Source: Oleiagrimonas sp964608595 (lineage in GTDB: Bacteria; Pseudomonadota; Gammaproteobacteria; Xanthomonadales; Rhodanobacteraceae). From it: 29,953 bases of DNA. The stretch spans positions 1 through 29,953 of the forward strand of contig CAZSOU010000025.1 in assembly GCA_964608595.1 (NCBI GenBank), in the 5' to 3' direction. Both the position numbers and the translations under genes were made by a program. Position 1 is the first letter of the stretch, and the number at the start of each line of letters is the position of its first letter. The notes beneath the pieces are model-generated. The model made no database searches, was not told the DNA's origin, and saw only the letters and a list, made by a program, of their open reading frames with translations. Below, in pieces: positions 8,181 to 14,025 of this stretch.

Positions 8181-10757
8181 ATGAGTGTAATGAATACGAG
8201 CGCATTGAAGCGTGGAAAAGCGTTGTTCCGGCGAGTGGTTCGTGGGTTCAATGGTGACCAAGCAACTCCGCAAGTCCAAAGTGATTCGGATCCGGTCGTT
8301 GCCGTGATCAAAAGGTCGGGATTGTTTGATGAAAAATGGTACTTGGAGAGGTATCCGCGTGTAGCCGCCAGCGGCATGGATCCGGTGGTTCACTATGTTA
8401 GGTACGGTGCATCCGAAGGAAGGGATCCGAGTCCCCATTTCGACACGAGATTTTACCTTTCAAAATATCGAGACGTGGCAAGCAGGGGGATGAATCCTCT
8501 TCGGCATTATATTCAATGGGGCATGAAAGAAGGTCGTTTCATGAGTGAAACCGACGTTCGGGGAAAGAGGTTGACAGATTTCCGTGGTGGGAAGGTGGAG
8601 TCGGTCAAGCTGAGTAATGCGAAGTCTAATACGTCGCTTTCCTTCAGCCTACTGGCCGGCCGTTCTTCCTGGCTCGATATTGATGAGATAAAGGCAGTCA
8701 CAAGTCTTGTTGACAGACTCAAGTCATCCTGTTTCATCCTGCATGTTTCAGAAGGTGCCGAGTCGCTTCACCATCTTGATGTCTGGCTTCCGGTTTTCAA
8801 AAAATTCGAGGAAGAACTGGTTATCGTCATCCGGACAAAGCAGCTCTATGAGAGGATAGTGCAAGAGCGCCCGGACACACGAGTGGTGTACATCAAGAAC
8901 GGCAGGAATGCCGAGTGGTTGGTAAAAAACTCTCCCCTGCTCAAAGCAGTTTTTTACGTTTCCAACACAGGTACGAATGTACATTTTTTACGGCATACAC
9001 ACCTAAGACATGTGTTCATTGGCCATGGTGACAGTGAAAAAGTCGCGAGCTGCAGCAAGTACTTCCGTTCCTATGATGAAGTTTGGGTCGCTGGCCTGGC
9101 GCATATAGACAGATTTCGTAATGCGGGTTTTGATTGTTCTTCAATCAAGTTCCGGGTTGTGGGTCGCCCCATTGCACGCATGCTCGTGAAGCAAAGTGTT
9201 GGCTCGCCTTCGGGGCAATTTTTGTACCTTCCGACATGGGAGGGTTATCAAGATGAGCAGAATTATAGTTCGGTATTGCTGATCGAGAAGGCCATGCCAC
9301 GGATATTGGCCATCACGGGCCTTGATGCGTGCGTTAAATTCCATCCGTTCAACGGGAAGGAAGATGAGACACTCAAGGAGGTGGAGAAAAGGCTCAGGGA
9401 CGGCATCGTACATGATGCCGTCCCGAGTTCAGGTTCGCCGAATTCGTTCGGTGGCAACCAATTGAACCAGGTGTCTCTCCAGTCCAATGTCTACAAATTT
9501 TCATTGCCCTTGGACAATCCCGAAGGGGAGATGCGGCCGGCGCGGCAGCCGCGAGTCAGGGTTGCGGAGCGTACCGAGTCGGCCACGGAACTCATGGAAC
9601 ACGCTGATTTTCTCGTGGGAGACATATCAAGTGTCATCAGTGACTTTCTTGTCACCGGGAAACCGATTTTTCTGTTTTTGCCCGCAAATCGCGACGTTGG
9701 CATGTCCAGCAGTTCAGTGCCCCTGGATCATTACTGTTACATCTACTCGGATGCGGATGAACTGGTGGATCTGATTGAGAAGGTCATTCACAAGGGAGAT
9801 GATTATCTGCAAGCGTCACGACTAGCAGCGCGGAGTTATTTTGTCGATATCGATCGAACGAAAGAGCATCAGTTCGAACACGAATTGCGATGCTTGATGG
9901 GAACTGTATCGTCAGACACTACTCATGGAGACATGGAGGTCAACGAACCTGATTTGGATGACGCTCGATCGCTGATCGTTGCTCATCGTGGTGTGACGAG
10001 TAGTGGGGTACCCGAAAATTCGATCGAGGCCTTGCGTGCGGCTGCCGCCTTGGAAGGGTTGGATGCTGTCGAGTTTGACGTCCACATGGCGGCGGATGGC
10101 GAGCCAGTCGTCATGCATGACGCGGATCTGAGTCGGACAACGGATGGTCAGGGTTTCATTGGCGATATGGATCTCAAGTCGCTCAAGTGCCTGAGGTTGA
10201 AGGACCCGAAGGGATCGTTGACGGAGCTGACCATTCCGACGCTGGAGGAAGCGCTTGAAGCGTTGGTCGATTCTTCGTTGGAGTTGCATGTCGAACTGAA
10301 GAGCGACGCCTTGGGCAACCCGTACGCGGGTTTGTCGGCAAAAATTCTGGACTTGCTGCGCCGGTTTGATGTGTTGGACCGGACCATCCTGACAAGCTTT
10401 ACGCCATCTGTTCTGAAAGAAGTGCGATACATGGATGGTCATGTGAGATTGCTTGCATCAGTGAATGCGCGTGTGGTTGAAATGCTTGGTGGACTCGAAA
10501 AGTCGATTCGGCACTTCCATTCATCGGATGTGTGCCGTGTGGCTTTCGATAAACATCTTTCCGAGGCTATTGAGGTGCTGGATACGCCGTATATTCGACC
10601 GGAGCAGATGGGAATCTGGGTGGTCAATGGCGAGCGGGCATTGCGCGATGCATTTAGCCACCGGTACCGTCAGGTTACCACTGACGAAGCCGAGTTGGCC
10701 TTGCGTCTACGCTCTGAAATCCTGCCCCAGGGTGATGCTGTTCCCTCCTCGAAGTGA
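8181..10757 (+). CDS. TagF-like glycerophosphotransferase fused to a glycerophosphodiester phosphodiesterase (GDPD) domain
   Basis: About 858 residues. Residues 46-119 hold two copies of the FDxxWYLxxYPRVA...HYxxxG motif also found in the protein encoded at 4445-7681. Residues about 180-570 form a TagF-like domain of the variant type with HVFIGHGDSEK (His282), YLPTWEGYQD and DISSVISDFLVTGKP (481-495). Residues about 595-845 are a GDPD domain: His602-Arg603, Glu631/Asp633, His646-Asp647 and Glu705, followed by GIWVVN, so the catalytic set looks intact. The first half should polymerise glycerol phosphate from CDP-glycerol; the second belongs to a family that hydrolyses glycerophosphodiesters, including that same kind of bond. 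No signal peptide is seen, so both would be cytoplasmic. ATGs at 8121 and 8190 are alternative starts. The gene is AT-richer than the flanking core genes. Confidence 0.88.
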   Translation: MSVMNTSALKRGKALFRRVVRGFNGDQATPQVQSDSDPVVAVIKRSGLFDEKWYLERYPRVAASGMDPVVHYVRYGASEGRDPSPHFDTRFYLSKYRDVASRGMNPLRHYIQWGMKEGRFMSETDVRGKRLTDFRGGKVESVKLSNAKSNTSLSFSLLAGRSSWLDIDEIKAVTSLVDRLKSSCFILHVSEGAESLHHLDVWLPVFKKFEEELVIVIRTKQLYERIVQERPDTRVVYIKNGRNAEWLVKNSPLLKAVFYVSNTGTNVHFLRHTHLRHVFIGHGDSEKVASCSKYFRSYDEVWVAGLAHIDRFRNAGFDCSSIKFRVVGRPIARMLVKQSVGSPSGQFLYLPTWEGYQDEQNYSSVLLIEKAMPRILAITGLDACVKFHPFNGKEDETLKEVEKRLRDGIVHDAVPSSGSPNSFGGNQLNQVSLQSNVYKFSLPLDNPEGEMRPARQPRVRVAERTESATELMEHADFLVGDISSVISDFLVTGKPIFLFLPANRDVGMSSSSVPLDHYCYIYSDADELVDLIEKVIHKGDDYLQASRLAARSYFVDIDRTKEHQFEHELRCLMGTVSSDTTHGDMEVNEPDLDDARSLIVAHRGVTSSGVPENSIEALRAAAALEGLDAVEFDVHMAADGEPVVMHDADLSRTTDGQGFIGDMDLKSLKCLRLKDPKGSLTELTIPTLEEALEALVDSSLELHVELKSDALGNPYAGLSAKILDLLRRFDVLDRTILTSFTPSVLKEVRYMDGHVRLLASVNARVVEMLGGLEKSIRHFHSSDVCRVAFDKHLSEAIEVLDTPYIRPEQMGIWVVNGERALRDAFSHRYRQVTTDEAELALRLRSEILPQGDAVPSSK

Positions 10758-10953
10758 GGGCCTGGCATGGGATGTCAGTGGGGGTTGGAGGGTACGGCTT
10801 CAGAAAGCCACGCTTCTCCATCTGCTGCGGACGTCATCAATCATCAAGCGGGCCTTGCAGATGCGCTTCCTGGATTCCGCAAGGTCAGCATGATCTTCTC
10901 CGGAGCGGGACAAGTACCATGTAATCCTGGCTCTGGGGCTCGTCCACTTTTTG

Positions 10954-10990
10954 TTGACAATGTGTGGATATTTCGGAATGTGCATTGTCA
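10954..10990. promoter_or_regulatory. Inverted repeat overlapping a TTGACA box
   Basis: TGACAATG (10955-10962) and CATTGTCA (10983-10990) are perfect 8-base inverted arms separated by 20 bases. The left arm overlaps a perfect -35-like TTGACA (10954-10959). No convincing -10 box sits 16-18 bases downstream: AATGTG at 17 bases is poor. It could be an operator for a dimeric regulator upstream of the CDP-ribitol synthase gene. Only the symmetry and the box are seen. Confidence 0.3.
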
Positions 10991-11054
10991 GCCCCGTGTT
11001 TTCCAGAAGGGAACGCGTGATGCGCGAATTGTACGGAGGGGCAGAAACGTCGCT

Positions 11055-11073
11055 TCAGAGGCGGTGCCTCTGA
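11055..11073 (+). other. Perfect 8-bp hairpin in the leader of the bcs1-like gene
   Basis: TCAGAGGC and GCCTCTGA form a perfect 8-base stem with loop GGT. It lies 37 bases before the ATG at 11111. A second, mutually exclusive pairing is possible between CTTCAG (11053-11058) and CTGAAG (11082-11087). No T-run follows, so a simple terminator is unlikely; an mRNA leader structure that affects translation or stability is possible. Confidence 0.35.
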
Positions 11074-11110
11074 GTGTCCTTCTGAAGTCTGAAAAATTGG
11101 ATTGGAATTC

Positions 11111-12484
11111 ATGAAAAATATCGCAGTTATTCTTTCTGGTGGCTCCGGGTCTCGTTTTGGTGGATCGTTGCCCAAACAGTTCACGAAGCTGGCAGGGAAA
11201 AGCATCATCGAGTACACGGTTGGCGTCTTTGAGAATGCGCAAGCCATTGACGAAATCTTGATTGTTTCTGAGAGCCATCATGTGGATCGAACCTGGGATC
11301 TTGTCAAGAAGAATGGCTGGGTCAAGGTGACCAAGGTGATCCATGGAGGCAAGGAGCGTTTCGATTCCACGTATTCAGCACTGAAAGCCCTGGAAGGCAT
11401 GAGTGATGACAGCAAGCTGCTGTTGCATGATGCGGTGAGGCCCTTGGTGGATCAGTCCATCATCACCCAGTGTATCGAGGCGCTGGACGAGTTCGACGCC
11501 GTGGATGTGGTTATTCCTTCCGACGATACGTTGGTGGAGCTATATGACGACGGTTGCATAGCCAATATTCCCAATCGGGCAATGATGGGAAGGGGACAAA
11601 CCCCGCAGGCGTTTCGCCTTGGCTGCCTTGGTGGGGCCTATGCCAAGGCGATTGAAGCGAATCGCCGTGTTTTTACATGTGACTGTGGTGTCGTGCGCGC
11701 AATGCTTCCCCATGTGCGTGTGGCAACGGTTCGAGGAAGCGAGAAAAACCGGAAGGTGACACATCCGATCGACCTGTTCATTGCTGAAAAATTTTTGCAG
11801 GCGGGCGCAGAGATAGGCACACAGGAGTTCGACGGTATCAAGGCTCTGCAAGGCAAGAATATCGTGATATTTGGCGGGAGCAGCGGTATTGGCCTGGAGA
11901 TGCGGAATATTGCCATTGCCCACGGGGCGTCGGTGGACGTTGCCAGTCGCCGCACCAACGGAGTCGATATATGTGATCTCGAAACCGTACGTGAGTATCT
12001 GGCAACCGTGGCGGAAAAGTCGGGCGAGATCGACTTTATCGTCAATACCGCCGGCCTGCTCATAAAAAAGCCCATTGACTCGCTTTCGCTGGATGAGATC
12101 AAGGCGCTTGTCGGAATCAATTACACGGGGGCCGTCAATGTCGCTATTGCGAGTAAGCCATACCTCGGGCGCTCTCATGGCATGTTGCTGAATTTCACTT
12201 CGAGTTCTTACACGCGTGGCCGCGCACTTTATGCAATGTACTCATCGACCAATGCGGCTGTTGTCAATTTGACACAGGCACTTGCCGAAGAATGGCAAGA
12301 CGATGGCGTGAGAGTGAACTGCATCAATCCGGAAAGAACCGCCACACCGATGCGCACGTCAAACTTCGGTGTCGAGCCTGCCGAATTGCTGCTTGATGCC
12401 AAGCATGTTGCACGGACGAGCCTGAATGTTCTGCTTTCCCATTTGACCGGGATTGTCGTGGATGTGCGAAAGGACGGGAGGTAG
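11111..12484 (+). CDS. bcs1: Bifunctional ribulose-5-phosphate reductase / CDP-ribitol pyrophosphorylase (Bcs1-like)
   Basis: A 457-residue two-domain protein. Residues 1-230 are an IspD/TarI-type cytidylyltransferase with the CTP loop LSGGSGSRFGGSLPKQF (8-24), GGKERFDST and LLHDAVRPL (104-112). Residues about 240-457 are a short-chain dehydrogenase with GGSSGIG (255-261), NTAG (312-315) and NPERTATPMR. This order and length match Haemophilus influenzae Bcs1/Acs1, which reduce ribulose 5-phosphate to ribitol 5-phosphate and make CDP-ribitol for capsule synthesis. Oddity: the usual YxxxK active-site motif reads Tyr377-Ser-Ser-Thr-Asn381 (codon AAT at 12251), so the catalytic lysine is replaced. 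ATG at 11111 fits the IspD-type N-terminus better than the TTG 9 bases upstream. Together with tagD it implies both CDP-glycerol and CDP-ribitol are made. Confidence 0.87.
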   Translation: MKNIAVILSGGSGSRFGGSLPKQFTKLAGKSIIEYTVGVFENAQAIDEILIVSESHHVDRTWDLVKKNGWVKVTKVIHGGKERFDSTYSALKALEGMSDDSKLLLHDAVRPLVDQSIITQCIEALDEFDAVDVVIPSDDTLVELYDDGCIANIPNRAMMGRGQTPQAFRLGCLGGAYAKAIEANRRVFTCDCGVVRAMLPHVRVATVRGSEKNRKVTHPIDLFIAEKFLQAGAEIGTQEFDGIKALQGKNIVIFGGSSGIGLEMRNIAIAHGASVDVASRRTNGVDICDLETVREYLATVAEKSGEIDFIVNTAGLLIKKPIDSLSLDEIKALVGINYTGAVNVAIASKPYLGRSHGMLLNFTSSSYTRGRALYAMYSSTNAAVVNLTQALAEEWQDDGVRVNCINPERTATPMRTSNFGVEPAELLLDAKHVARTSLNVLLSHLTGIVVDVRKDGR

Positions 12485-13056
12485 GTACCGGGATCTTGCA
12501 TGGATGGGGTGTGTGTCCAGAATCCATGCGTTTTCCGGAAATGTGGTTTGGCCAGAACGGGAAATTCGCACCCACCCGGGAGAAGGCGGTTCGCCCATCG
12601 TCGGAGGCCCGGAAGTGAAGCGGCAAACTGTCCCGTCAAGCAGGTCTTTCAAAAGCAGGGCAGTTTCTGAACTCATGTGCATCACCACCAGCGAAATATA
12701 CATGCCGGAAGTCGCTTCTGGCTCGGCGCCCGGGATCATTGGGCCACGACAGCATGAACGCCTCGCAGTCGAACGGTTCCGGAAGAAAAATGGTGATCCA
12801 TGCGCTCTGACGTGCCGCACACGCTTGCAGTCGACACGGCTAACAGGCATCGTGCCCGTGGGTTCGCACCTGCAAGGAACCTCGAGAAACCTCGCCTCCC
12901 CAGCGAGGGTTGGCGTCCGGTGTCTTCAATACATTGAGAAGAAAGGTGCCGGATTCCTGCCTCCGAGGGAAGGACGGGAAACGGGGTTTTTGGAAGTTCC
13001 CTCCATGTGACCCGTCACACACTGACCCTTCATCTTCAGACCGACCAAGACAAATC
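12485..13056 (+). other. 572-base stretch with no supported gene
   Basis: Apart from the possible terminator near 12498, nothing is recognised here. An open frame at 12453-13010 yields 185 residues without known motifs, with no ribosome site, and overlaps the end of the bcs1-like gene; an in-frame extension of the next gene back to 12910 also lacks support. A small hairpin CCTCGC / GCGAGG lies at 12892-12910. The stretch may be degraded DNA from an earlier gene content of this variable locus. Confidence 0.5.
12498..12534 (+). terminator. Possible rho-independent terminator after the bcs1-like gene
   Basis: GCATGGAT (12498-12505) pairs perfectly with ATCCATGC (12522-12529), followed by GTTTT. 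It starts 13 bases after the stop codon of the bcs1-like gene, a sensible place to end the polymer-synthesis transcript. The 16-base loop is large and the T-run short, so this is only a weak candidate. Confidence 0.35.
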
Positions 13057-13902
13057 ATGGCAAGTACGCAGCCCTCCGCCGAAGAAACCCTCTTGCCCTT
13101 CAAGCGCCTGCGCAAAGCCGGGCTGCGGGTCGAGAAAGGGTTGCGACTTTTTACCAAGAAGATTGTCACGGTCCGGTTCGAGCCACCAGCCCAGATCAAC
13201 AATGCCCTGCTTCACCTTTACCGCGACGTGAAGATCGGGCGTTACTCCTATCTGCGCTCCGGAACCTACCGCCACGTGGCTGAAATAGGCCGTTACACGA
13301 GCATAGGGCCAAACGTCATTCTTGGAGAGGCAGAGCACCCGACGACGTGGCTGAGCACATCGCCGGCTGTTTTTTTTGCAGGTCGCTTCAAGTTCTACCC
13401 CCCGGAACACGACGCGGTGCACCGGGCCGTCAAGCGGACGGCTGAAAACACGAACCCCCGCTCTTCGGAACGGGTCACCATCGGCCACGATGTCTGGATC
13501 GGAGCAAATGTGGTAGTGCGTCGCGGGGTCCGCATTGGCAATGGTGCCATCATCGGTACCGGAGCCTTCGTCAACAAGGACGTCGAGCCCTATTCCATCG
13601 TCGCCGGCCTTCCGGCAAACAAGATCGGAATGCGTTTCGATGACGAAACCATCGCACGGCTGCAGGCAATCAAATGGTGGGAGTTCGACGTGAGCGATCT
13701 TGCCGGCGTCGACTTCAGCAACCCTCGAAAAGCCATTGACCAAATTCATGCTGCGGAAACCTCGGGCGCGGCGTCCAGGATCGAGACGGCATACAGCCGC
13801 GTTGAAATCGCCGAGACCGGTTACCGCAATTTGAAAGTCCATCCTCTGGACGGCAAACGCGCAGCGCAGCGCTTGGCAGCCCGGCCCGCCGAACAACCAT
13901 GA
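13057..13902 (+). CDS. CatB/Vat-like hexapeptide-repeat acetyltransferase
   Basis: A 281-residue left-handed beta-helix O-acetyltransferase of the xenobiotic (CatB/Vat) type, here probably acting on a sugar or polyol. Seen: hexapeptide repeats (DVKIGRYSYLRSG, EIGRYTSIGPNVILGE), the likely catalytic His94 in EHPTTWLST, VTIGHDVWIGANVVV (140-154), and the typical C-terminal signature DDETIARLQAIKWWEF (195-210). About 70 residues after the signature are extra and unassigned. The start at 13057 places the family core at the usual distance; earlier in-frame codons would add unlikely sequence. It has no close operon partner, with 572 empty bases before it. Given the locus, O-acetylation of the exported polymer is a reasonable inference but not shown. 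Confidence 0.85.
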   Translation: MASTQPSAEETLLPFKRLRKAGLRVEKGLRLFTKKIVTVRFEPPAQINNALLHLYRDVKIGRYSYLRSGTYRHVAEIGRYTSIGPNVILGEAEHPTTWLSTSPAVFFAGRFKFYPPEHDAVHRAVKRTAENTNPRSSERVTIGHDVWIGANVVVRRGVRIGNGAIIGTGAFVNKDVEPYSIVAGLPANKIGMRFDDETIARLQAIKWWEFDVSDLAGVDFSNPRKAIDQIHAAETSGAASRIETAYSRVEIAETGYRNLKVHPLDGKRAAQRLAARPAEQP

Positions 13903-13915
13903 ACGCCTGTACGAG

Positions 13916-13944
13916 TTGACAGACAAAACGTGCCCCCCTTAAAT
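13916..13944 (+). promoter_or_regulatory. Sigma70-like promoter for the metalloprotease pair
   Basis: A perfect TTGACA (13916-13921) is followed after 17 bases by TTAAAT (13939-13944), which matches TATAAT at four of six positions. The pair lies just after the acetyltransferase stop codon and about 80 bases before the protease ATG, and the local sequence is AT-rich. It suggests the two exported proteins are transcribed on their own. Confidence 0.55.
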
Positions 13945-14025
13945 TACCTTCATTAACATGTCATGAACAGGCGTCACGGACGGTAACCGGCATTAGGCAC
14001 CGCGCGCGAGGCCAGGGGGGTAAGG

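Larger units (their letters stand above)
10758..11110 (+). other. Non-coding stretch before the bcs1-like gene
   Basis: These 353 bases separate the TagF-GDPD gene from the CDP-ribitol synthase gene. A possible frame at 10767-11114 gives a 115-residue product with no recognisable features and runs into the next gene, so I do not call it. Two symmetrical elements are present and listed separately: an inverted repeat around 10955-10990 and a tight hairpin at 11055-11073. The stretch may carry a promoter and leader for the next gene, or be debris from gene replacement. Confidence 0.5.

Noticed and set aside
10767..11114. 115-codon open frame before the bcs1-like gene
   Set aside because: It runs past the next gene's start, lacks a ribosome site and has no domain features.
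12453..13010. 185-codon open frame in the gap after the bcs1-like gene
   Set aside because: It overlaps the bcs1-like C-terminus, lacks a ribosome site and shows no recognisable motif.
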